A DNA stretch of 52,866 bases from Candidatus Eisenbacteria bacterium RBG_16_71_46. GTDB lineage: Bacteria > Eisenbacteria > RBG-16-71-46. The stretch lies in contig MFFQ01000111.1 of the NCBI GenBank assembly GCA_001780165.1, positions 1 to 52,866 on the forward strand. The letters are read 5' to 3'. Below the pieces are notes generated by a model, which was given only the letters and a program-made list of their open reading frames with translations, searched no databases and had not been told where the DNA came from. This document shows, piece after piece, positions 34,655 through 41,849 of this stretch. Every line of letters begins with the position of its first letter. The stretch's first letter is position 1. The position numbers were made by a program, and so were the translations under genes.

Positions 34655-35130
34655 GGCCGATCCTTCCGCCATATGTAAGTCTTGAGACCCTGATCATAAC
34701 GGATCAGGCTGAAAGAGCCATCCAGCAGCACAAGGTCACGCGGTTTGGCATGGACTGCAGGTACAGGTTCCAGGTTGCAGTCAAACAGATACTTCCGGAT
34801 CATCTCGTAGAGGGTCTGCGCAGCGTCACGCCGCTCCTGGCAGTCTGACCCGAAGTCCTTGCCAAAGGCGGTAGAGTAAGTGGCAGCAGGGATCCGGCAG
34901 TAGTGGATGATGCCGAGATCATCCACCTGCGAACACTCGACGTAGAGAGCAACTTCGCCCATGCCCTGGCGCTCCCGCTTCTCGGCCACGAGCAGGCAGG
35001 GGATGATGCGATCAGGGTTGATGCGGCTGATGAATACGTCCAGTTCACCGTAACCGAGCCAGTGGAGGCCACTGGCCAGCAGCGATTCCGGGGTCTTGAC
35101 AGATTCGGGTGTTGTGGGTAAAGTATCCAT
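34651..35130 (-). CDS. Hypothetical early protein
   Basis: 159 aa, soluble alpha/beta. LLASGLHWLGYGELDVFISR, CSQVDDLGIIHYCRIPAATY and RDAAQTLYEMIRKYLFDCNL are the recognisable stretches, but I know no family. It is coupled to the GIY-YIG gene. Confidence 0.6.
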   Translation of the reverse strand: MDTLPTTPESVKTPESLLASGLHWLGYGELDVFISRINPDRIIPCLLVAEKRERQGMGEVALYVECSQVDDLGIIHYCRIPAATYSTAFGKDFGSDCQERRDAAQTLYEMIRKYLFDCNLEPVPAVHAKPRDLVLLDGSFSLIRYDQGLKTYIWRKDRP

Positions 35131-35157
35131 GTCATTTCGTCTTTCTGAGGGCCTGAG

Positions 35158-35313
35158 TCAGCGTATCGGCTGCTCAGGCCGCTCTTTTTTGTGTGGATGC
35201 CGCTTGGTCGTCCGGGCGGTGTTAGGAGGGGCATCCTTCTCCAGCCGCCTGACGATTGCCGCAAGAGCGCGCAGTCCGTCGCGTTGCGCCGATCTCTCCT
35301 CGTCATCCTCCAT
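35158..35313 (-). CDS. Small charged protein
   Basis: 51 aa from ATG 35313, acidic at the N-terminus (MEDDEERSAQRDGLRALAAI) and basic at the C-terminus. Weak evidence beyond position and spacing in the operon. Confidence 0.45.
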   Translation of the reverse strand: MEDDEERSAQRDGLRALAAIVRRLEKDAPPNTARTTKRHPHKKERPEQPIR

Positions 35314-35314
35314 C

Positions 35315-35518
35315 TCAGGTCCTCGCCAGGGCCGGACTGCGATCCGTCCGACCCGCGTAGTTAGTAACATCACTCTCGATTGCGGCTAGATCATCGCCTA
35401 ACGCCTCGACGTGGTTGTAGATCGACTCCGTCTCGCGGGTCAGATGCTTCAGCCTCCGCCATTCCGACAACATACGGATGACCGTCTCCTCCGCATCCTG
35501 CCGCTCCGCCCGCGTCAT
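35315..35518 (-). CDS. Small helical protein
   Basis: 67 aa, one long charged helix pair (ETVIRMLSEWRRLKHLTRET; VEALGDDLAAIESDVTNYAG). Its start overlaps the stop of the HTH gene (ATGA), which supports both. Function unknown. Confidence 0.6.
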   Translation of the reverse strand: MTRAERQDAEETVIRMLSEWRRLKHLTRETESIYNHVEALGDDLAAIESDVTNYAGRTDRSPALART

Positions 35519-35766
35519 GCCGCTGTCACCTCCTCTGCTGCCTCCTCCGCTGCTTCCTGGATCTGCCAGTAGATCAGCCAGTTGCGGATTGTCACGGGAT
35601 GAACGCGTACGCCTGTCAGACGCTCAAGTTCATCGGCGATCTGCTGGTAGGGCATCTCGCGGCGATCCATGCCCTTAACCACAGGGCGCAGCCCGCCCAG
35701 GTTAGCGAGCTTCTCATCCATCTGGCGCATCGACGTCCGCGGCCTTCCTCCACGACGTATTCGCAT
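35515..35766 (-). CDS. Small helix-turn-helix protein, first gene of the early operon
   Basis: 83 aa. MPYQQIADELERLTGVRVHP followed by VTIRNWL is a resolvase-like helix-turn-helix. It is the first gene after the early promoter and divergent from the repressor, the position of Cro or another early regulator. AAGGGGA lies five bases before the ATG. An Ala/Glu-rich tail ends the protein. Confidence 0.72.
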   Translation of the reverse strand: MRIRRGGRPRTSMRQMDEKLANLGGLRPVVKGMDRREMPYQQIADELERLTGVRVHPVTIRNWLIYWQIQEAAEEAAEEVTAA

Positions 35767-35794
35767 AAAAATCCCCTTTCGCTGCTGTTCCGCA

Positions 35795-35836
35795 GTGCAA
35801 CGAGTCTATTATATGCGTTGTTGCACCGGAGTGCAA
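35795..35836. promoter_or_regulatory. Probable repressor operators
   Basis: A perfect palindrome TTGCAC-CGGA-GTGCAA (35821-35836) covers the -35 region of the early promoter. A further GTGCAA half-site stands at 35795-35800, just beyond the -10. This fits binding by the divergent XRE repressor; the link is inferred. Confidence 0.65.
35801..35836 (-). promoter_or_regulatory. Early minus-strand promoter
   Basis: On the minus strand TTGCAC (35836-35831), a 17-bp spacer, TATAAT (35813-35808). The same hexamers and spacing occur at 41476-41448. It would start transcription near 35801, about 35 bases before the early HTH gene. Confidence 0.8.
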
Positions 35837-35901
35837 TAGGATTTTCAACTATTTTTCAGGATTTTTCACACGGAGGATTGAAGTCGAGTTATCATCTGTC
35901 T

Positions 35902-36384
35902 ATGCCTGTGCGATACAACAACAAGCTGGCAGAATGGGCTCAGAGAATCATCGACGAGCATAACGGTCTTTCGCTTAGACAGGTGGAAAACCGAACGAAT
36001 ATCGCTGCCACGACGGTTATGTCTATACTCCAGGGCCGTCAGCCTAACGCAGAGACCATCATCCGGTTTGCTAAAGGGTTCGGCGAGGACATACCCACTG
36101 CGCTCAGACTGGCAGGCTATGACGACATTGCCGAGGTGTGGGAGAACCGGGGGGTGCCAGAAGGCCCCTACACGCCCACAAGAGGACCGACAGAGGGAGG
36201 AACCGGCCTGGACGTATTGAGAGATGATATCAAGGAATATCGCGTGCCTGTCTATGACGATCTGCGCGAGGCAGGCTACCAGGATCTTCCCGAAGAGGAG
36301 CGAGCTGAGGTGGTCCAGCTCGTCAAGATCAAGCTGGACAAGATCCGAAGCAGGCTGACGACGCACGGCAAGAAGGCGGAGTGA
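35902..36384 (+). CDS. XRE-family repressor (CI/ImmR-like)
   Basis: 160 aa. Residues ~7-60 form an XRE helix-turn-helix (LSLRQVENRTNIAATTVMSI; QPNAETIIRFAKGFGEDIPT). The C-terminal half is acidic and helical and has no LexA-type protease motif. It is divergent from the early operon and followed by an ImmA-like gene, the layout of ImmR/ImmA-controlled lysogeny. ATG 35902 lacks a close ribosome binding site; GGAGG at 35872-35876 is far upstream, so a leaderless mRNA or the TTG at 35878 should be considered. Confidence 0.85.
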   Translation: MPVRYNNKLAEWAQRIIDEHNGLSLRQVENRTNIAATTVMSILQGRQPNAETIIRFAKGFGEDIPTALRLAGYDDIAEVWENRGVPEGPYTPTRGPTEGGTGLDVLRDDIKEYRVPVYDDLREAGYQDLPEEERAEVVQLVKIKLDKIRSRLTTHGKKAE

Positions 36385-36420
36385 GGATCGTCACGAGTGG
36401 GATTTCAGTGGAGGCAGCGG

Positions 36421-36744
36421 ATGGTCAACCGCTGCATGGTGGAGATAAAACGCGCCAATGGTGGCCCCTGGCCGGAAACCTTCTGCGAGTGGCGTCGAGT
36501 CTGCCGGCGTTTCGGCATATCGCTCCTCCTGGTGCGCGCCTGTGGCTCCTTCCGGGCCTGGCAAGTCGAGGATGTGCTCATAATACGCTACACACCCCGC
36601 TGGGACCGGATGCATCCCTGGATCGCCCATGAGGTCACGGAATGGCTCCTCCACTGGGACGGCGCCGGACCGCCCTGCCGGTTTCCGGGGGATGAGCAGG
36701 AATGTCACCGCATCGCTCACCTGGTTGAGAGGGAGTTGCGCTGA
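36421..36744 (+). CDS. ImmA/IrrE-like protein with HExxE motif
   Basis: 107 aa from ATG 36421 with GGAGG six bases upstream. RFGISLLLVRACGSFRAWQV, VLIIRYTPRWDRMHPW and then IAHEVTEWLLHW mirror the ImmA/IrrE peptidase order, but the second His of HExxH is replaced by Glu. ECHRIAHLVERELR may supply the third ligand. ImmA proteases inactivate the repressor after DNA damage. Whether this variant is active is uncertain. Confidence 0.6.
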   Translation: MVNRCMVEIKRANGGPWPETFCEWRRVCRRFGISLLLVRACGSFRAWQVEDVLIIRYTPRWDRMHPWIAHEVTEWLLHWDGAGPPCRFPGDEQECHRIAHLVERELR

Positions 36745-36763
36745 CGTACAAAGTAAGAGATTG

Positions 36764-37162
36764 ATGAATCCAGAGGATGAAGCGCAGAGAAAGTTGGCGG
36801 AGGCCAGGGTGAACCTCATCGCGGCCGGGGGAAAGCTCATAGGTGGGTTGGCCTCCCTCGGTTGTGCGGTGATTGTGCTGATCATCGTCATCATGGTAAT
36901 GATGCAATCGAAACCAGGTGGTAGACACTTGACTCGAGCCGACTTCGGAGACCGATGGCCTTTGACCGTCGAGGAAGGCACCGTACGCCGGGAGGGGCCT
37001 TGCATCCTCTTTGAAACGAATGGAACGACCTACGCGGTCAACGGAACTGCGCGGACCATGAAGCGATGGGCCGACATACACGAGATATGGGCGCCTGCGC
37101 CGGACGGATTAAGGAAGGACATCAGCCCTATCATGGATGCCGGGGAGGCACTGCCTGAGTAG
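36764..37162 (+). CDS. DUF2511-like membrane-anchored protein
   Basis: 132 aa. A membrane helix at ~28-46 (GCAVIVLIIVIMVMMQ) is followed by ADFGDRWPLTVEEGTVRREG, LFETNGTTYAVNGTAR and DIHEIW...RKDISPIMDAGEAL, the signature of the DUF2511/YebY family. The main domain would lie outside the membrane. It stands between the repressor and the integrase, where lysogenic-conversion genes are usual, so a role in altering the lysogen surface or in exclusion is inferred. Confidence 0.75.
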   Translation: MNPEDEAQRKLAEARVNLIAAGGKLIGGLASLGCAVIVLIIVIMVMMQSKPGGRHLTRADFGDRWPLTVEEGTVRREGPCILFETNGTTYAVNGTARTMKRWADIHEIWAPAPDGLRKDISPIMDAGEALPE

Positions 37163-37192
37163 CGGCTGATGGCTTAATGGGGGATGCGCGCC

Positions 37193-37963
37193 ATGAAAAG
37201 GCATAAAAATCGGATCGTCCTGGCAATCTCTCTTGTCGTAATGCTTGGTTGCGGAGGGGGGACCGGGCCGGATACGGAACTCGTCGGGCACTGGCAGGGG
37301 CGCTGGGTGGACAACAGCGTCAATCAGCAGGGGCAGCTCAACGTGGTGTTGATCGACGATAAGGATGTCGGCCAGGTCACCGGCAACGTCTTTCGGACGC
37401 AGCCCGATCCCGCCGCGCCGGACGATCTGAGCCGGGACACCATCCTCTCGACCGGAACCGTGCAGGGACAGGTCCGTGGAAAGGACCTGAACGCCACGTA
37501 CACCTACCCCACCGGCACCTATACGGCGTCGGGACGGATCGTCATCGACGCGGCCGGCCACCTGGTCGGCTTCCTCAAGACCGCTCCCGTACCCAAACCG
37601 GCGGATCCGTTCTTTGCGATCTGGTCCGGGAATGCCATCAACACGCAGGGACCGCCCAATGAAGTGAATACCCTCACGCTGGTGATGATGGCCGATCACC
37701 GTTTCAGCGGCGTTCTCCTGAAGACGGTCAACAACGCCACGACCCGGTTTCGCATTCAGGGTTCCATGCAGCCCGGCGGCGCGATCGCAGCGAACGTGAC
37801 GGATGCGAACGGGCAGACCGCACAGGGAGCCGGCAGCCTGGCCCTCGCCAACGTCCACCTCACCGGCACGCTGACCGTCCCCGCTCCCCTTGCGATGTCC
37901 CTCGCGCTCGACCTCTCGAGCATCCCGGACAGCACTTCGTACATTGACCTGGTCCGGCTATAG
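37193..37963 (+). CDS. Lipoprotein, probable lysogenic conversion gene
   Basis: About 256 aa (ATG 37193; ATG 37184 is also possible). The start has a lipoprotein signal: KRHKNRIVLAISLVVMLGC, where Cys of LGC is the lipidated residue, followed by GGG. The mature part is a repeated beta structure (ELVGHWQGRWVDNS; IWSGNAINTQ). It would be anchored in a cell membrane of the lysogen. The gene is in the lysogeny module next to the integrase and is probably expressed from the prophage. Confidence 0.75.
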   Translation: MKRHKNRIVLAISLVVMLGCGGGTGPDTELVGHWQGRWVDNSVNQQGQLNVVLIDDKDVGQVTGNVFRTQPDPAAPDDLSRDTILSTGTVQGQVRGKDLNATYTYPTGTYTASGRIVIDAAGHLVGFLKTAPVPKPADPFFAIWSGNAINTQGPPNEVNTLTLVMMADHRFSGVLLKTVNNATTRFRIQGSMQPGGAIAANVTDANGQTAQGAGSLALANVHLTGTLTVPAPLAMSLALDLSSIPDSTSYIDLVRL

Positions 37964-37973
37964 GGAATGGCTC

Positions 37974-39572
37974 ATGACGGATCCCGGCGCTGCCTACGGT
38001 TACGTCCGCCTCTCCCGCCACGATCCCGACCGCGACAGCCCCCTTGAAGAGCGCTTCGCGGTGCGCCGGCGCATCGTCCAGGAGTGCGCCCGCCGTCACC
38101 AGGTGAACCTGACCGAGATACTCTGCGAGCAGGAGTCGGGCGATAACATCGTCCACCGGCCCGTCCTGCGCCAGCTGCTCGACCTCTGCGCCGCCGGGAA
38201 GTGCAAAGTCATCGTCACGCCGGAGCAGGCGAGGATCCTCCGGGGCGACAAGCGCGACGAGCAGGAGATCGAGGACTGCTTTCTGGACGCCGGCGTCCGG
38301 CTGGTAAGCGCCTCCGAGGGCGTGATCGACTTCGGAAGTCCCGACTACGACCCGCTGCCCTACGAGGTTCGCGCCCTGGTCGCCCGCCACGAGCTGCGCG
38401 CCTATCGCCGCCGCCGGCAGGCCAGCAACCGGCAGAAGGCCAGGATGGGGAAGCGGTACTGCGGATTCGCGCCCTATGGTTACCGATCCGATCCGGAGGC
38501 ACCTGGAGGCATGGTCCCCGATCCCCGCGAGTATGACATCCTCTGCGAGTTGTTCCGGCGTATCCGGACCGAGTCGCTCAACCGCCTGGTGGACGATCTC
38601 AACCGGCGCGGCATCCTGCCGCCCTCGCAAGGCCGGAAGAGCAACATCGCGCGCCGCTGGCACACCAGCACGCTGCACGGCATCCTGACCAACCCGGTCT
38701 ACACCGGCTACCCGGCGCAGCAGCAGACCTGTGCGCGCGGTCGCAGGCGCGCACTGCCGGAAGAGGAATGGGTCCTGTCGGAGGAGGAGCAATCCTATCC
38801 GCACCCGATCAGCCTGGCGGAGTGGAGGGAGATCCGCTCGATCCTCCAGGGGCGCAGCCAGGCCGGCGCGCGAAAGACGGTGAGCAGCTATCCGCTGACC
38901 GGCCTCCTGCGCTGCGCGGCCGGCTACCCGATGCGGGCCGGCGGTCCGGGCGATTACGGCTGCGGCTGTAAGCGGCAGGGGCGGGAGCATCCGGGGATGT
39001 ACCTGGACGCGGCGATCGCGGAGCGGATCGTGGTCCACGCGCTGCATCGGGCGCTGCCGGCCCTGCTGGCGCGGACGGATGCCCGCCTGACAGACAACCG
39101 GGAGGACCTGGCCCGCGACTACCAGACCGCCCGCCGCCGTCAGGCCGACGCGCAACGGGCGATTGAGGATCTTACCCGCAACGTGGAACTGCTGGCGCGG
39201 GCATGGGGCGAAGAGGGCTACCTGAAGGCGGCGGAGCAGGCCCGGTCGGAGCTTGCAGATGCGCAGGCCCGCTTATCGGCGTTGGAAGCGTCTATCGAGG
39301 AGCAGCGCGCCCTCGCCGATGTCAGCCTGCTGGATGCGGCCCGCCGGCATGGTGTGGAGGCGATCTGGGCGGAGGCGACGGCTAACGAGCGGCGCGCCCT
39401 GGCTCGCTTTGCGATCCGCCGGATCGAGGTGGCGGCGCCGCCCCGAAGGCGGATGCACGTGCGGCAGGTGACGGTCGAGCTGCGCGGCGGGTTGGAGAGC
39501 GTGACGGTCCGGATCCGGGATGTATATTTGCACTACATGACTCGACGCGCCAAAGAACGGAAAGAGGAGTAG
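37974..39572 (+). CDS. int: Large serine recombinase, phage integrase
   Basis: 532 aa from ATG 37974. YGYVRLSR places the catalytic Ser at residue 14 with Arg 12. EQESGDNIVHRPVLRQLLDL continues the resolvase domain, but the usual DRLSR is changed to EQARILRG. The recombinase domain shows GFAPYGYR, REYDILCELFRRI, LNRLVDDLNRRGI and WHTSTLHGILTNPVYTGY. The zinc ribbon is degenerate: CAAGYPMRA lacks the second Cys of the first pair. Coiled coil at ~375-445. It inserts the phage at a short att site; no attP core could be identified. Confidence 0.92.
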   Translation: MTDPGAAYGYVRLSRHDPDRDSPLEERFAVRRRIVQECARRHQVNLTEILCEQESGDNIVHRPVLRQLLDLCAAGKCKVIVTPEQARILRGDKRDEQEIEDCFLDAGVRLVSASEGVIDFGSPDYDPLPYEVRALVARHELRAYRRRRQASNRQKARMGKRYCGFAPYGYRSDPEAPGGMVPDPREYDILCELFRRIRTESLNRLVDDLNRRGILPPSQGRKSNIARRWHTSTLHGILTNPVYTGYPAQQQTCARGRRRALPEEEWVLSEEEQSYPHPISLAEWREIRSILQGRSQAGARKTVSSYPLTGLLRCAAGYPMRAGGPGDYGCGCKRQGREHPGMYLDAAIAERIVVHALHRALPALLARTDARLTDNREDLARDYQTARRRQADAQRAIEDLTRNVELLARAWGEEGYLKAAEQARSELADAQARLSALEASIEEQRALADVSLLDAARRHGVEAIWAEATANERRALARFAIRRIEVAAPPRRRMHVRQVTVELRGGLESVTVRIRDVYLHYMTRRAKERKEE

Positions 39573-39637
39573 CAGAAACCAGACTCTATCCATACTTACG
39601 ATAAGGAAGCGGTGAAATTTTGTCGTGGAATAGGGAT

Positions 39638-39672
39638 GTAGGAAGGGCCGGGGCGATCACGGCCCTTCCTAC
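39638..39672. terminator. Hairpin between integrase and sigma-like genes
   Basis: GTAGGAAGGGCC (39638-39649) pairs perfectly with GGCCCTTCCTAC (39661-39672). It lies between two convergent genes and may stop both; a T-run is weak on either side, so efficiency is uncertain. Confidence 0.7.
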
Positions 39673-39674
39673 CC

Positions 39675-40370
39675 TTACTCCTCGACAGGCGAACCGCCTT
39701 TATCTTTGCCGAACCGGATACTGAACGTCTCGTGCTCAGGCGTCGTTTCCATGCCGGGCAGCAGTTCCCCGGTCTCTTCCAGGGCGGTTTTCGCGGCCCT
39801 GTTATATGCCTGGCGATTCAGGGAGGTGATGAGCTCCATCCCCTGCTCTCTGGCGTAGGCGAAGGCGGCCTGTTCATCGGCGATCCGCAGGCTGCGCGGA
39901 ACGGTCCGGAGAGCGAGTGTTCCCTGCAGCGTGATGACGCTCTTCCGTCTGCCGCCACGCCGCGCGATCTCCTCTTGGGTCCAGTGTTCCAACTCCCCCC
40001 CGAAGCGATACATCAGGCTGTCATAGTCGGCCTGCAGGGCGGTGAGTAATTCCCTTGACTGCGCCCGCACGCGCTCCGCTTCCGCTTCCAGGGTCGCATA
40101 TCTGTCCACCGCCCGGACCAGGCCAAGGAAGCCGGCGCTCACCAGGTCCTCCCGGTCGAGTGGAACCGGATGTCCGCCCGTGAAGCGGCAGGTGGTAAGG
40201 ATCACGAGGTAGCGGTAGTGGAGGATCAGGCACTCCCGCGCTTGCATATCGCGGTCCTGAAGCCAGCGAGTCCAAAGGGCGGTTGATGGTTGATGGTTGA
40301 TGGTTGATGGTTGATGGACTACCGTCTCTTCCCTCTTCCCACTTCCCTTCTTAACCGCCGCTTCTCTCAT
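39675..40370 (-). CDS. Sigma-70 region-2-like protein
   Basis: 231 aa from ATG 40370, which overlaps the stop of the neighbouring sigma-like gene (ATGA). RECLILHYRYLVILTTCRFT, DREDLVSAGFLGLVRAVDRY and a later TVPRSLR resemble sigma-70 region 2 and the start of region 3 of FliA-type factors. No clear region 4 is visible. Residues ~17-30 (VVHQPSTINHQPST) are encoded by a GTTGATG array. A role in redirecting RNA polymerase, together with the next gene, is inferred. Confidence 0.65.
   Translation of the reverse strand: MREAAVKKGSGKREETVVHQPSTINHQPSTALWTRWLQDRDMQARECLILHYRYLVILTTCRFTGGHPVPLDREDLVSAGFLGLVRAVDRYATLEAEAERVRAQSRELLTALQADYDSLMYRFGGELEHWTQEEIARRGGRRKSVITLQGTLALRTVPRSLRIADEQAAFAYAREQGMELITSLNRQAYNRAAKTALEETGELLPGMETTPEHETFSIRFGKDKGGSPVEE
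40281..40350 (+). repeat. GTTGATG array followed by TCTTCCC array
   Basis: Five GTTGATG units (40281-40318), then TCTTCCC-type units (40325-40350). Both are antisense to the sigma-like gene and in frame. The TCTTCCC family occurs again at 46274-46304. Confidence 0.9.
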
Positions 40371-41047
40371 TTCATCGCCCTCAAGCGCTCCCGGGCCAGG
40401 GCGCTGCCCTGTTTGGCGGGCGGGTGGTAGATGGTGACATGCGAGCAGTAGCGGAAGAGATAGAAGTCCACGTCGGCGGACTCGCAGAGGTCCACCGGCA
40501 CGGCGCGCAGCTTCTCCACAGCAAGCCGGAGATGCGTCTTGACCGTATTGACGGACAGGCCGAGTTCGCGGGCGATCCGGGCCACCGTCCGCCCCTCCAG
40601 TCGTGCGTGCAGGATGATACCCTGCTGAGGCGAGAGGTTTGCACACCGCAGGCGCTGGCGGGCCTGGGCGATAAAATCGGCCGTCAGCAGCGCCTCCTTT
40701 TCATTCTCCGCCGCGATCGCGTCGTAGCGGGCCTCGGCCAGCGCGCTCCAGGACTCCTCGCTGTTCCGGCGGCGTCGAAGCATCGAAAGTCGCTGACGAT
40801 GGAGCATCATGAGCCAGGCAAGCAGGCCCTGCGGACCGGTGGCGGCGTCGTAAGCGTGGAGGTTGCGGGCCGCGTGGTAGAGCGTGTCGGTGGCGAAGTC
40901 GATGGAGTCGTCGGGTGGCATCCGCATAGCGGCCTCGCGCTCCAGGATGCCCCGGAAGCGGGCCGCCATATTCCAGTAGGCTGCCGTGGACAGGTAGCTT
41001 GAGGGGTGCTTAGTCGGCGAACGGTTGAGGCTGAGTGGTAATGCCAT
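40367..41047 (-). CDS. ECF-like sigma factor
   Basis: 226 aa, AGGAG six bases before ATG 41047. The N-terminal half (DFATDTLYHAARNLHAYDAA; LLAWLMMLHRQRLSMLRRRR) resembles ECF region 2. The C-terminal half (LSPQQGIILHARLEGRTVAR; IARELGLSVNTVKTHLRLAV) is region 4 with a LuxR-type helix-turn-helix. In this phage it may activate late promoters. It appears cotranscribed with the zinc-ribbon gene from the promoter at 41448-41476. Confidence 0.78.
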   Translation of the reverse strand: MALPLSLNRSPTKHPSSYLSTAAYWNMAARFRGILEREAAMRMPPDDSIDFATDTLYHAARNLHAYDAATGPQGLLAWLMMLHRQRLSMLRRRRNSEESWSALAEARYDAIAAENEKEALLTADFIAQARQRLRCANLSPQQGIILHARLEGRTVARIARELGLSVNTVKTHLRLAVEKLRAVPVDLCESADVDFYLFRYCSHVTIYHPPAKQGSALARERLRAMK

Positions 41048-41140
41048 ATGCGCTCCTGGTTTCCCACAGGGCGCACAGGGGCATCACGGGGGATGCAACT
41101 GCAGACAGATGAATGAGTCTACGGGGAGACCACAGCCGTC

Positions 41141-41174
41141 TACGTAAGTTTTTCGATTACGTAAGTTTTTCGAT
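41141..41174 (+). repeat. Perfect 17-bp tandem duplication
   Basis: TACGTAAGTTTTTCGAT occurs twice in direct contact (41141-41157, 41158-41174). The stop codon of the zinc-ribbon gene spans the junction. Confidence 0.95.
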
Positions 41175-41405
41175 ATGGGGGATCAGCGCGCGCGTGGCTT
41201 CTACGGCCTCCCGCAGGGTCTGGTTGACTTCCTGGATCAGGAGCGCCTTCGACGGTTGGGGCGTGATGATCTCGATGTCACATTTCGGACAGTAGTGCTG
41301 GTTCTGTTCCGAGGTGGATTTTCCACAAAACCGGTGGCATTTGGGACAATAAATTCTGCCCGCCTCGTCACGGATGCCTTCTAACTGTTGTTTTTCGGTC
41401 GGCAT
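41157..41405 (-). CDS. Zinc-ribbon protein
   Basis: 82 aa from ATG 41405, AAGGA eight bases upstream. YCPKCHRFC and HYCPKCDIE form a classic zinc ribbon; the C-terminus is helical (LIQEVNQTLREAVEATRALI). It is the first gene of the small minus operon with the sigma-like genes, so it may assist transcription; inferred from context. Confidence 0.7.
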   Translation of the reverse strand: MPTEKQQLEGIRDEAGRIYCPKCHRFCGKSTSEQNQHYCPKCDIEIITPQPSKALLIQEVNQTLREAVEATRALIPHIEKLT

Positions 41406-41440
41406 GGGTGTTGTCCTTCGGAAGGCGGGTGTCGCAGCTT

Positions 41441-41476
41441 CCATCCTATTATATGAGAAACGTGTGATTTGTGCAA
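41441..41476 (-). promoter_or_regulatory. Minus-strand promoter of the sigma operon
   Basis: TTGCAC (41476-41471), 17-bp spacer, TATAAT (41453-41448) on the minus strand, continued by AG as in the early promoter. It drives the zinc-ribbon and sigma-like genes. Confidence 0.78.
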
Positions 41477-41553
41477 AAGGTCACATTTTTTAGTACTAAC
41501 TTCACCCATTTCGTATCGTTCTGCATATCTATATACCGGTGTTGATGGATCGG

Positions 41554-41586
41554 CCAGGGGAATAGATTTCCCCTGGTCTTCTTTTT
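41554..41586 (+). terminator. Terminator-like hairpin in the late leader
   Basis: CCAGGGGAA (41554-41562) pairs with TTCCCCTGG (41568-41576), followed by TCTTCTTTTT. It lies on the plus strand before the first gene of the packaging operon. It either ends leftover transcription from upstream or is an attenuator needing antitermination. The rest of 41477-41646 shows no clear plus-strand promoter; GACGGATC units repeat at 41608-41636. Confidence 0.78.
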
Positions 41587-41646
41587 ACGGCCGGGAAGCG
41601 GCGGGTCCGACGGATCGGGAAGATCGGACGGATCATATGAAGGAGC

Positions 41647-41847
41647 ATGGCTTTGAGCGATCAACAACCACCGGACCCGCGCTTCGGGCTGAAAATCGTC
41701 TGTTTCCTGCTCGGCCATCGCTGGAGTATCACACCGTTCCAGTTCACGCGGCGTGGGCAGTATGGCAAGATCGGCGTCCATATCTGTCTCCGCTGCGGCG
41801 TGTTTGCGCCGGACCGGACGCCGGAGCCGGTCAAGATCAATCCCTGA
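41647..41847 (+). CDS. Small zinc-knuckle-like protein
   Basis: 66 aa. The ATG is one base after AGGAG; TTG 41653 has better spacing and may be the true start. LKIVCFLLGHRWS and ICLRCGV share the His plus CxxC layout of the 2865 protein. It is the first gene of the packaging operon. Function unknown. Confidence 0.6.
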   Translation: MALSDQQPPDPRFGLKIVCFLLGHRWSITPFQFTRRGQYGKIGVHICLRCGVFAPDRTPEPVKINP

Positions 41848-41849
41848 GC

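Noticed and set aside
35515-36384. Early HTH gene and XRE gene as a toxin-antitoxin pair
   Set aside because: They are divergent with operator sites between them and sit at the head of a phage early operon, which fits an immunity switch better.
37860-39155. 431-residue minus-strand open frame opposite the integrase
   Set aside because: The integrase on the plus strand is clear; this frame has only shadow composition.
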